From Beaufortia kweichowensis (taxonomy: Eukaryota > Chordata > Actinopteri > Cypriniformes > Gastromyzontidae), in the NCBI GenBank assembly GCA_019155185.1, contig CM032809.1, forward strand, positions 8,205,200 through 8,269,199: a stretch of 64,000 nt of DNA. Reading direction: 5' to 3'. How positions within the stretch are numbered: the stretch's first letter is position 1; each line of letters begins with the position of its first letter. The notes beneath the pieces were generated by a model. The model was not told where the DNA came from, did not search any database, and worked only from the letters and a program-made list of their open reading frames with translations. Of this stretch, positions 1 through 11,900 are shown in pieces. The translations under genes and the position numbers were made by a program.

Positions 1-223
1 TAACACTAAGGTTGTATTGTAAGTTTGGTTTTATTACATCCCTTATGAAAATTAACCATGTTTTTTCAAAGTAAAAGTGTAGTAACCATGTTTTTTGGCA
101 TATTGATTACTATTGGCAAAACCATGGTTTTACGACAGTAAAGGAACTCTTCAAAAACATTTTAGCTTAAGATTTAATTGCAATTATTTGTTGATATTGT
201 TTTACACTTTGGTTCACCTTTGC
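1..223. other. 3' flank of ccdc127
   Basis: Noncoding sequence downstream of the minus-strand ccdc127 stop. Positions 30-35 read TTTATT, which is AATAAA on the minus strand about 190 nt past the stop, and is a plausible polyadenylation signal. The motif AACCATGTTTTTT occurs twice (near 55 and 86) and a related ACCATGGTTTTA follows near 121, suggesting a fragment of an interspersed or short tandem repeat. No gene is visible. Confidence 0.4.
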
Positions 224-1362
224 TTATTTTCTAGTCTGCAAGCCAAGTACAGCAGCTTCTGCTCTCTGGTGTGTTTGTAGGGTGACCTGCAGCTGCCAGT
301 ATCTCAGATACAACCACATGAGACTCCCATTCCTGCGCTCATCTGTGTTCAGAGGCTCGGCACAACTGCGATCGTTCTTAAAAATGTCCTTGAGACCGTC
401 CTCCATGTCCAGATGAGCAAGGAGAGGCTCTTTGGCCGTCCGAACCAGCAGATCTTTCTCTATCTCAACCCTCCTCGCACGAGGCACCAAGATACTGCAA
501 AAGGCCCTCTGCCTCTCCACCAGCCTGTACTCTACTTCCTTCAAAGTCACTGACGTCCTCCTCTCTCGATCTTCCTCTTTTTTCAGAGCCTCGTGAAAGA
601 GAGCCCCACCCGGGCCTCCGGAAAGCAGTCTAGATTTTTCGTTTTCTAGTGCTTCACGTTCTAACCTGATGCTTCGTCGTTCCTCCTCAAGATGTTGACT
701 CTGGGAGGTCAGAGCTTGACGGTAACCATGTGCCCGCTGATGCTCCTTCTCCAGATCAAGCTCCAATTGAGCGGTTTCTCTGCGGTTTTCAGAAAGCGAC
801 TGACGGTACTTCAGCTCCAGATCTGTCTGGATGGTCTTCATGTTCTTGTTGTACATGACCTTGGCCTGTTCAATTTCCTTTTGAGACTCCTTTGACCAGA
901 TCCATCCTTAAAACAGACCAGCAAAAGTCAAATACAATAAAATTAACCACAATTTAAAGCTATAAAAGCTCCCTTAAAGAGATATCATTCTGTCATTGCC
1001 TGTGCAACTATACTTCAAGTTCATTTTATTAAGTATACTCATCAGCAAAGGTTATTTGATGTTTTATACAGTATGTACTAGTAGGTACTTGGGACACAAT
1101 TTCCTACTTTTTAGTTTATAAAATTTTACAATTTTAATTTTAAGTATATTTTTTAGTTTAATATGCTAATAGCATACTTGAATAAACGTATTTTTTGAGT
1201 TTTTTTGGTGAGATGTCCCTTTAAGACCTGTGCCGTGTACTTACTAAAGGCAGCGAGTCCCAGCATGGGCACCAGTAGGGCATAATTCCACTTGCTGCTA
1301 TCGCCATTACCCTGTTGGTCTGGTCTTATATTCCAGTCGTCGGGATTATTTAAGTTGTTCAT
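224..1362 (-). CDS. ccdc127: Coiled-coil domain-containing protein 127
   Basis: There are two coding exons on the minus strand: 1245-1362 (39 codons plus one base) and 224-906, joined at an Arg codon to give 266 residues (human CCDC127 is about 260). The N-terminus MNNLNNPDDWNIRP and the following hydrophobic stretch NYALLVPMLGLAAF match the family start. After the splice comes RWIWSKESQKEIEQ, then a long charged coiled coil (about residues 45-150), then the conserved C-terminal part with SLMWLYLRYW. An acceptor at 1393-1394 (minus TTTGTTACAG) implies an upstream noncoding exon nearer 1900-2050. The phase closes exactly, so no indel is present. The function of the family is poorly known. The head-to-head arrangement with sdha is the same as in human. 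Confidence 0.93.
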
Positions 1363-1899
1363 GTAGACAGCAGTCGTGCTAAATAAATGCTCCTGTAACA
1401 AACGTATGATCAATTGTATCGGACACCTACAACAAACATTTAGACATGCAATGACTGGACAAAATAAACGTAGATCTATTTGAGTTAAACATCACTTGCA
1501 TTATGCCACTGTAATAAAACTACGCTTACAATTTCATCTCATTATAAGCGCCGAGTCCATATATCGGTTGAAAACTGACGACATGCACGTTAGTCTTAGT
1601 TAATATCATTTTATTTGCATCATCATACCATATTTACCATGTATTAATAAAACGAAACTTTTGAATATAAAAGCAGTTATATACATTTTTTCATAATACC
1701 TTATACTGTAAGTATTGAAGACACTTGTCCTTCCTCCCACAACATTATTTACAATGACTTCAAGTTGACGCTTCCTTTAATAGGTGGATCAAACATCTGT
1801 GTCAATGATCCCAGACACAAAAAAGTACTTATTTAATGTATGACAGTTACATTATATACCCACGGAAAAAACATATAATAAATAAGTCCACCTAGTTTA

Positions 1900-2067
1900 A
1901 AAGTGCATTCATGTTTGTGTCGTGGTTTAAAGCAGAGCTTCTTAACAAACCCCCCGTCCTGGATACATATTGGTACGCTCCGCACTGAAGCCTACGAACT
2001 GCTCGCATCCTCCGCTCGTGCATGAGTTTCATGGACCGCGCGTGCGCGCTAGCCACAATTCAGCAAC
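1900..2067. promoter_or_regulatory. Shared bidirectional promoter of ccdc127 and sdha, with NRF-1-type site
   Basis: This is the only GC-rich stretch between the divergent genes. Positions 2037-2048 read CGCGCGTGCGCG, whose reverse complement CGCGCACGCGCG fits the NRF-1 consensus YGCGCAYGCGCR at every position and lies about 20 nt upstream of the sdha ATG. No TATA box is evident. NRF-1 is a known activator of nuclear genes for respiratory-chain subunits, which suits sdha. The transcription starts are inferred, not seen. Confidence 0.6.
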
Positions 2068-5000
2068 ATGGCCGCAGTGTGCGCTGCCTCCCGTGTCCTC
2101 GGGAGAAAGATTGTGTCATCTAAAGCTGTAAGACATCTTAGGTCTTCTACTACATACTTTCTGGTTAATGTCATGTTGCCTGTGCATGCTGAGAATTTAA
2201 TTTATATTTAATACTCGGAAGAAGCGTTGTACTTTGTTGTTTTCGTAACCATCATCTGCAGTGTTAAGTAACTTGGTACATAGCCGCACTGGTTCAGTTA
2301 CGTATTCGGCATCACGTAATCTTGTTTTTATTAATGAATAAAGCCTTGAATAATGAAAATAGATATTGCTTTTACACCAGGGCCTGAGTGTCATTTTTTT
2401 ATTATGAGTTTTCATAGAAAATGTTGGGTGGTTTGTAAACAGCGATTCACTGAAGGTCAAGCAGGTAGCATTAGCATTAGCCATGTGATGCTGACAGCAA
2501 ATGTCATTATTTTGGGTGTGATCATTTTATTTTCTGACGTCTTTATGCAGGACTTGTTTTTAATTGTTTGAGAGAATAAAAACTGTTTATGGTGGTGTCA
2601 TGGCTAAGTGAAGTGACCTGATGAGTTTTGTAGTTGGTTGTTAAAGTTTTGCGTAACTGATCTGTATACTTGTCGATAAAAAAAGTCATATCATATCAAT
2701 TTGTATACATTTCTACCTTGTATGTATTCGTAAGTTTCCATCTGGCATGATCAACTATGCGATTTATTTTGTTGCAAATAATCAAAATAAAACAGAGTGG
2801 GCACCACAGTTATGACTGTTGTCACATTCAAGGTTGTCACAATCTGTTATGCATGTAAACAGAAATGAAACTCATGTTTTGTTTTCTTAGATATAATGGA
2901 TGTAATTTTGTTCCCTTTCCAGCTGCCAGCAGTATGCCAGGCAAGCAACCGCAAACTGCATTTCTCCATCTATGGCAAAAAGGGAGATGCCAAAGTTTCA
3001 GATGGCGTAAGTATTTTTCTTTCAATACTTTGCAAAGTAAAAATGAAGTCCCCCTAAAAAGAACTAAAACTAGATTCTTAATCTTTGTGTTTTGTGTCTG
3101 TCAGATCTCCACCCAGTATCCAGTTGTAGATCATGAGTTTGACGCTGTTGTTGTGGGAGCCGGTGGTGCAGGGCTACGTGCGGCGTTCGGTCTGTCGGAG
3201 GCCGGCTTTAACACGGCCTGTGTCACTAAACTTTTCCCCACCCGTTCACACACAGTGGCCGCACAGGTTTGGAGGTTTCCTTTTTCATTGTGTGTTTCTG
3301 TTATTCAGTGTTATAAGTTTAACACAATGCTTAACAATTGTGAAGCTGATATGTGTGGTTTGCTTTAGAAACTGCTGTTATTCACAATTAAAACAGTCTA
3401 AAGTTCACAATGGGCTCTTAACCTTTGAAACTTCACCTCTGATGTTCTTTCTGATAAGTGTGTTAAGTGCCATAGTGTTCTTACTCGTACAGAAGTAATC
3501 TTGAGTTTTGCTCTTGCGAAAAAATTACAGGGTGGGATTAATGCTGCATTGGGCAACATGGAGGATGACGACTGGCGCTGGCACTTCTATGACACGGTAA
3601 AGGGATCTGATTGGCTGGGAGATCAGGATGCTATTCATTACATGACAGAACAAGCCCCCGCTGCAGTGGTAGAGGTGAGGCATGGTGACGAGACCTGGAA
3701 CTATCATTGTTACTTTTAGTATATTTGGATTAAAAAGCATTACTTTAAATCTATATTAATAATATAGATTGTGGTCTTCCAGAAAATTGGGTTGTCTGTT
3801 TCAAGTGCTGTTTCAATGCTGGTCTCCACAGCTGGAGAACTTTGGCATGCCTTTCAGCCGAACGGAGGACGGCAAGATCTATCAGCGAGCATTTGGAGGT
3901 CAGAGTCTGAAGTTTGGTAAAGGTGGACAGGCTCACAGATGCTGCTGTGTGGCCGACAGGACGGGTCATTCTCTTCTTCATACGCTGTATGGACGGGTAA
4001 GAGAGAGTCAGTTTTGGCTGGTGTTTCATAAGCTTTTGAGAAACCTATGTACAGGTTATGCCATATTCTGCTGCTTTGTTTAACTGTGAATATCTGTTTG
4101 TCATTGTTCCACAGTCTTTAAGGTATGATACCAGTTACTTTGTGGAGTATTTTGCTTTGGATCTGCTGATGGAGGATGGAGAGTGCAAGGGAGTCATCGC
4201 GCTGTGCATGGAGGATGGATCCATACATCGCTTCAGAGCCAAGAACACCGTCATTGCCACTGGGTGAGACATGATCTCGTCTTTCTGTTTACATTTAGCT
4301 TTCTCTTTAAGTAATTATTTATTATATATATTTTTTGGAGTTTGTTTTAATAATATATATAGTTTTATAAAAAAATTAATTGGTAGTAATAAATACTAAT
4401 AATACGAAATATTATGTGCTTTATAAAACATACAAATAAAGTTATTATTAAATTGTCTCTGTAGTGGTTATGGCCGCACATACTTCAGCTGTACATCAGC
4501 CCACACGAGCACAGGAGACGGAAATGCCATGGTGACACGTGCTGGTCTTCCCTGCCAGGATCTCGAATTTGTTCAGTTCCACCCCACAGGTCAGCATCTA
4601 TCTTTTATAAACTTGGAAAGTAATTTATAAAGCATACTTTATACTCTATATAATTATATAATCTATGCGGTTGTTTAACGGTAATGTATTACAGCTGTTT
4701 TTGTTGTGTTATTAATATTTGATCATCTGGATTTTAATATCAGGCTCCTCCCACTGCTGTTCTTAGCCAACTGAGTTTCATCTGACCTATAATGCAATTC
4801 TTGTAGGTATCTATGGAGCCGGGTGTCTGATCACAGAGGGTTGCCGTGGTGAAGGAGGAATCTTAATCAACAGTGAAGGAGAAAGGTTCATGGAACGATA
4901 TGCACCCAATGCCAAAGATTTGGCCTCCAGAGATGTGGTCTCACGGTCCATGACCATTGAGATCAGGGAAGGAAGGTACAATGTACTAGATTAATATTAT

Positions 5001-6994
5001 CACAATATTAAGCTTTTTGTTGTGTGCCTAAAAGATTTTTACTGTTATTGCAAGTTTTGATTTTAACTTGCACATACTAACAAACACAACTCTGGCTTTA
5101 TAATTTGGGGTTATGTCACATTGTATATGTGACCTAGCTTTAGCTTCAACCAAGAATGTAACCTCATTTGAATGTAACCTCATAGTTCACACATCTTGAA
5201 ACTAAGTAGGTAACTTTTTTTTATGTTTTTCCATCAGAGGTGTTGGTCCAGATAAAGACCATGTCTACCTTCAGCTCCATCACCTGCCACCCCAGCAGCT
5301 TGCTTCCCGCCTGCCCGGTATCTCTGAAACTGCCATGATCTTCGCCGGGGTGGACGTCACGAAAGAGCCCATCCCAGTATTACCCACCGTCCACTACAAC
5401 ATGGGCGGCATCCCCACCAACTATAAAGGACAGGTATTACATTTCTTCAGGTCTCATTGTGTAGGATTTGTTGATGGATGTAATTTCAAAGAGCAAAAAT
5501 GCATTTGCATTCTTTATTCAAATGTAACTTTCCAATCCTCTCAGGTTATCACTTATACGAATGGAGAGGATAAGGTGGTGCCAGGCCTGTATGCCTGCGG
5601 TGAATCCGGCTGTGCGTCAGTGCATGGTGCAAACCGTCTGGGCGCTAACTCTCTGCTGGATCTGGTTGTGTTTGGACGAGCTTGTGCCCTGACCATCGCT
5701 GAGACAAACACTCCAGGTAGCTACAAAAAACTCTGATAGGATAATCTATAAAAAAAACTTTTTTAAGCTAAGAGCTTAGAGATGCTGCTGATGGTTTGAT
5801 TTACAAGAGCCTAAAACAACTACATTTTTTGTTTTGTAGGAGAGACGCTTTCTCCTCTGAAACCCAATGCAGGAGAGGTGTCTGTCGCCAATCTGGACAA
5901 GATCCGCTTTGCAAACGGCAGTACCAGAACATCAGAGATCAGACTCAACATGCAGAAGGTACATAAGGCACTTCATGAAGTTTTTTAATGTATGGCACAA
6001 ATGTCAGAATTTTAATATTTTTGAAGGACCAAATACTGGGTATCAAAGTATATATTGTAAATTTGTGGGGTTTAACCCAAAATGATGGTCCCAAATTAGA
6101 AAATGCTGTTTTTTAACATTTATCTAATTGAAGTTTTCTGTTTAATCTCAGACCATGCAAAGTCACGCGGCTGTGTTCCGTACTGGAGATGTCCTGAAGG
6201 AGGGCTGTGTTAAGATGGACGCCGTCTACAAAACACTGGATGACATCAAAACATTTGACAGAGGTCTGACATTGGCTAAACAATTAAAAGAATACTGTTC
6301 TGTAATAGTCCATAGTTAAAACAGCTTATGTTGATATCTTTCTGATATGATTTTGTAGCTAAATTTTTCAATTCCTCTCGTCTTCTCAGGTATTGTGTGG
6401 AACACTGATTTGGTGGAAACTCTAGAGCTACAGAATTTGATGTTAAACGCAGTGCAGACGATCGTCTCTGCTGAAGCTCGTAAGGAGAGCAGAGGTGCTC
6501 ATGCCCGCGAAGACTTCAAGGTGAACTTTCTGAAACCAGAACACTTGTCAATGGTGTTCTTTTCTGGAGATTTGTGAATTTACAGTAACAAAATTTATAG
6601 AAAATTAGTGATCAGCTTCTTTTGAAATACATTTTCTGTTTTGAAAAGTAAAAAGAGGTTTCTGCATGCCCTGTTCTCATGTTAGGATCGTGTGGATGAG
6701 TATGACTTTTCCAAGCCGCTTCAGGGGCAGGTGAAGAAACCTTTCGACCAGCACTGGAGGAAACACACTCTCTCCTACGTGGATCCCAAGACAGGAAAGG
6801 TGAATATAATGGATCCTACTACTATTCTATATCATACCTTTATTTGTCTTATGAGCCAGCCTAAAGGAAACTCATACACTGTGATCTAACATAAACATGT
6901 GTTTCAGGTTACTTTGGAATACAGACCCGTGATTGACAGCTCTCTGAACGAGGAAGACTGTGCCGCCATTCCCCCTGCAATCCGGTCCTATTAA
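2068..6994 (+). CDS. sdha: Succinate dehydrogenase flavoprotein subunit, mitochondrial (complex II)
   Basis: SDHA oxidises succinate to fumarate and passes electrons through covalently bound FAD to the iron-sulfur subunit on the matrix face of the inner membrane. Fifteen coding exons: 2068-2127, 2923-3006, 3105-3266, 3531-3674, 3832-3996, 4115-4263, 4465-4589, 4807-4975, 5238-5433, 5545-5716, 5840-5958, 6152-6263, 6390-6520, 6686-6799, 6908-6994. They sum to 1989 nt (662 residues; human 664), every junction is in phase, and no indel is seen. The Arg/Lys/Ala-rich first 45 residues look like a mitochondrial presequence. The dinucleotide motif GAGGAG is at residues 66-71, the FAD-attaching His of RSHTVAAQ is residue 97, and HPTGIYGAGC and RGEGG of the substrate site are intact. 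The protein ends PPAIRSY. Confidence 0.98.
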
Positions 6995-8049
6995 ACATCT
7001 CTGTATACCCTCACTGACTCCGCCCCTTTGCTTATTCATAATCAGTTATATATGATTATATGACAAATACATTAAATAATTAATATCTTGCTTTTGATGT
7101 TGGTCAGCTTGCTCCAAAATTATTATCTGCATTCATTAAAGTATCACAGGAGCATAAATAACATCTCACATTTGTCAGATGACTAATAAACTATAAAAGC
7201 TGTGCAAAATATGTGCATATACTCTGAAATACATTTTTTACAGTTGCTTAAATTGTGCTTGTTAAGTCATTAAATATTTAATATTTAAATATTAAATGAT
7301 TGTCTTGATACCATAAAGAAGCACTTGCATCATATGACAAAGTAGATTGAAGTGACTCGGTTCAACATGCCAATGTGTTGTGTGGTTTCACATGCATTTG
7401 ACATGGTGGCCTTTTATTCTCAAATATACTGCTATTTTCTCATCTGTATGTATGGTTATGTACATCTTGCATGTTCTGTTTTGTAGAGGTTCTATTTAAA
7501 CCCAATAAAGATGGTCAGGGTGATCAAATCAGATCATTTGTTTAACAGGTTTGAGTGTTGACTTAAATTTATATAGTTTAATTGGTAAAGTCTTGTGTTG
7601 ATTTGATCTGATGGGTAATAAATGTCTTACCTGGAAAAACTGTCAAAACTGGCCTGGGTTTTTCCATTATACCAAAAGGTTTAAAGGTGTTTTAGCTTTT
7701 AATTATTAGAAAGTTATCGAAGTTGAATAAAAATGGTGTAATTTATAAAACTCAAAAGACACTGTCAATGTATTATAATTCTGTAAATTTCTATTAATTT
7801 GATTAATTTAGTTGATAGATATAAAAAATGTTTTCGTTCACTGTTAAATGAAGAATAAATGTTTCCAAACTTTTAACTGGTACTGTCTAGTAATATAAAT
7901 TAAATGATAAAATCAATATTGTCATGTTATTATTTACATATATGTTAAAGTGTGATTAATTTTACTATTGACAAACCAGTTTAAAAGTTATCTTCAAACA
8001 AGAAAAGAGTTTGTTGAGTTAGTAGAAATACGTAGATTTGGACATTTTG
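6995..8049. other. sdha 3' UTR and AT-rich spacer before rxrb
   Basis: AATAAA hexamers at 7185-7190 and 7504-7509 are candidate sdha polyadenylation signals. The rest is AT-rich with no supported gene. A 76-codon open frame starting near 7968 runs into the presumed first rxrb exon and shows no recognisable protein; I treat it as chance. Confidence 0.5.
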
Positions 8050-8996
8050 GCTCAACTGTACCTCCGCAGGAGCCGAAATGGCGTCGATTTCACGGCTCAG
8101 ACGTAAACAGCTTCAGTTTCCTTCTCAGAGAGGAAGACCAGGGCAACTGTGAGAATCACACCGAGGAGATGGGACGGAAGAGTCTTGGTTGTAATTAAAT
8201 CTTTATTACTACAATCCGCCATCATTTTTAAGGTAAATTAAGCAAGCATATACATTATTTATATTTTTCGAGAGAGAGATGTATCTGAAACCCCGCTGTA
8301 ATAACTGTATGCTTGATTTTGTGATGTTTGGCTTTGAGCAATAATTTGCCTGCACAGTTGTTAGCGTGCTAGCTAAAATGCTAGTTAAGTCGATTAGCCC
8401 AATATAGAATATAAATGAATATTATTTTACACAGAGTATCTCTAAATTGGATCACTGTCGCTGACAAACACGACTGATACGTTTCTCGGGTGTATTTATA
8501 GCCGTTTTGTGAAGAAAACGTGGCTTGTTTTGCTGGTACATTAAAACTACCAAGCGAGTTAATCAGCTAGCCGATAGAAAATGCGTTTTGCACGCCTGCA
8601 CGTGATTAATCCTGGTTTATTAAATAAAACGGCATATTATTAAATGTAATATGTACTAAATGTAATGTATGAATTTCATAGACATGTTAAACAATATGCG
8701 TTTTAAAAAATGTTAAGATTTCTTTCGCGTTTAGATCGAAATGCCTTGCAATTCATTTAAAAACATAGTAAGCATTTTTGTTTTTGTTGCTTGTGGTTTA
8801 AGTCATATTGATATGTATGTAAATATATATATATCCTCTAAGTGTTTTGAAAATTGCAGATAAATCTTGGGTTGTTTAAAGAGCCAGCGGCCCGGGCCTC
8901 AGTCCGCGGTCTTGAGTTGAACAGTCGTCCAAGATCAGAGCGACTGAGTCGGTGTGTAGAGCAGAGCCCGACTGCTCAGAATGGGCGACAGCAGAG
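8050..8996 (+). promoter_or_regulatory. rxrb: rxrb 5' region: presumed noncoding exon 1 and start of exon 2
   Basis: GC content rises near 8060, and a donor (AAG followed by GTAAAT) lies at 8232-8233, after a YY1-like CCGCCATCATTT. A good acceptor (AAATTGCAG) then opens exon 2 at 8860, which carries a GC-rich 5' UTR and the first 16 coding bases from the ATG at 8981. The 5' boundary of exon 1 is a guess from composition. The start codon is chosen because it gives MGDSR followed in phase by the Ser/Pro-rich A/B domain. Confidence 0.55.
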
Positions 8997-11900
8997 GTGA
9001 GACTGTTGTCGTTGTACATGCAAATGTGGTTTTATTTCTTTGCAGTTAAATTTAGTCTTAGAACTGTAAATAATTATTTTGTTTGCACCTCTCAGTGTAG
9101 CACTGTATGATGTTGTATTAAAAAACTGCATATTGTGCATATTAAGTATTATTCTGTATCTTAGAGCATATGTTTATATCTAATATCTTACTAGAGAATA
9201 TATTTTTATAACAAACCCAGTGAGCATGGTAATATTTGCTAATTCAATTGCTAATTTTCCAGCCTTTTTTGATTGTTGAATTTACACGGCATAGTCTTAT
9301 TCTAGCTTTCCTCTCTTCCTGAAGATTCACGCAGTCCAGACAGCTCATCCGTATCCTCGCCACCATCAGGCCAGCGCTCGCCACCCCTGGCCCCATCAGC
9401 CGCCGCCATGACCTCTCTGCCACCCATTACATCTGCGGTAAACAGCCCCATCAGCAGCATGGGCTCACCCTTCTCAGTCATCAGCTCTTCTCTCTGGGTT
9501 CTCCCTGCCTTCCTGGAACTCCTTCTGTGGGATATGGTCCCATTAGCAGCCCACAGGTGAGCATATTTGTCTTACTAGCTGCTGAAACTCAGACTAACAT
9601 TTTTATTTTGTCAGGCAGTAGAATGGATGAAAAAAGTCCCATAGTGCATCAAAGAAGAAACTGGACCTATCTAAGGATCATTATCTAACATTGTACAATA
9701 TACACTACTCACAAAAAGTTTGGGATATAAATTATAAATAATTAATTTATGGAAAATGTAAAAAGTTCATGCCACAGTGATATTATATCATGAAAGTAGG
9801 GCATTTAAGTAGAAGCATGCAATGGTAATTCATGATTACTCATGATACTTTCATGATATAACTTTTTACATTTTCCATAAATGTTGAATATCCCTAACTT
9901 TTTGTGAGTAGTGTATAAGCTCTTTTGAGTGGGGGGGCAGTAAGCAAACACTCAGTATCAAAGAAACATGTTAAAACCACTAAAACACCATCTTTACTGC
10001 AAAGCAATGTTTTTCATGTGTAAAACATATTTTCCTGTATAATTATTATTAAGAATTATAATACATAATATAATATTATTTTGATATTATATTGATAATA
10101 TAGTGGTAGGAACAGAAACTGAAATCAAAGAAATCAAAACTGTTGTTTGGTTGGTTTCGAAGTTGCTGGTTCCAAAGTTTTAAAATCCCAATTCATGTAC
10201 AGAGGTAATTTGAGGTTTTTCTCTAAACTGTTAATCTTTAACAGGTGATTTGGTATTTTGACCTTTCGTTTAAAGACATTGTTCAACAGTCTTTGCAATT
10301 CCAAATATTCATAGTCCAAACTTTTAGCAATTTATTTTTAACATACAAGCTAGCATGGTAAATTTGGTAGTTTTTGAGACGAGTATAGTGAAAGAGCTGT
10401 CCATAAGCTTTCCTGCCCCCCTCTTCATCACTGCATTTCTGCTTCACAGATGAGCATGTTTCCCAGAAATATGGAGGTGAGACCTTGTACCCTTCCTCCC
10501 TCTCTACTGCTCTCCTCGCTTTCTTTTTGTCCATTTGTGCGTCTTTGTTTGGATGATTCTTTTAAGGGTGTGTTGTCAAATTGCATCAAAATGTAATCAA
10601 AATAAGATTCTTAATGAATGATTACCTATCACCTGTGCTAAGCGGGTTTGGATATGTGATTTTGGGAAAATGGTTGGATAATCTGATTGTCATCGGTTAA
10701 CAAGGGTTTAAAGCTAATCAGGCATGTGTTCCTGACCACTGTCAATTAACATGTTTTTATTACCTTGTTTGAAATTATGATGATGTAAAGAAGTGTTACT
10801 CTGTTAATTATAACCTTTGTTGCTGTTGTCAGATCAACTCTACTGTGTCCATGTCGGGCTTGCACGCTGTCAGCAGCTCTGATGATGTAAAACCACCCTT
10901 TGGTTTGAAACCGCTGTCTGGCCACAGCCCCGGGCCCATGGTCTCACAGAAGCGCTTGTGTGCCATTTGTGGGGATCGCTCATCTGGTACGTCACTAACA
11001 TATGGGGGTTTGAACTAATAACCAAACTAACTATGTAGGTTTCAATTAAAAAGCCTATTCTAGGCTACTATTATAAAGCTGCTTTAATGTCTTAAATGTC
11101 AAAAGCGACTTATATTTTGCAACATATTGACTGGGTGAACCATATTCAAAGAAGTTGTAGACTAGCTGATTATACGCAATCATCGTCATGTATCATTTGA
11201 ATGATTTATAAATGACATAAGTTGCAACATTGTAGCATTAATCGGCAGTAATAATTGTTGTTTTGTTTCTCTCCAGGTAAGCATTATGGAGTTTACAGCT
11301 GCGAGGGCTGCAAGGGCTTTTTCAAGCGCACTGTGAGAAAGGACCTGAGCTACACGTGCAGAGACAACAAGGACTGTCTGGTGGACAAACGGCAGAGAAA
11401 CCGCTGCCAGTACTGCCGCTACCAGAAGTGCCTGGCCATGGGAATGAAGAGAGAGGGTAAGAACCAGAGCGACCCGTCCCACCTCACACATACACATACA
11501 GAGAGGTACTCAAAGATACCAGTGGTCAAATCGATATGGGGTTTTCAGTACACAGTGACTGAAATAGTGATATACAGTAGGATCGGTGTATCATAAGTAA
11601 AAAGAGGGAAAGGGAGAGCAAGTGCTTCATAGAACAGGTGAAGAAACAAAAGACTAAATAGAATTAGAGGATGTATAAATGTTTATTAAATATGGATATG
11701 CGTAGCCTTTACACAGATTGTTAACTGTAATTATAAGAGGAAATTGTCATAAACAACACAGTAAACAGCAGAGAGGAGAGGAGGGGGGTTGTTGTCACGA
11801 CTAATACCTGTCCCCCTCTCTCCCTCTTTTGTTTCTCTCTCTTCCTCCCTCTCCTTCTGTAGTGGTCCAAGATGAACGACAGCGATGTAAGGAGAAAGCA

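Noticed and set aside
7968..8198. 76-codon open frame before rxrb
   Set aside because: No recognisable protein, overlaps the presumed noncoding first exon and its splice donor; treated as chance.
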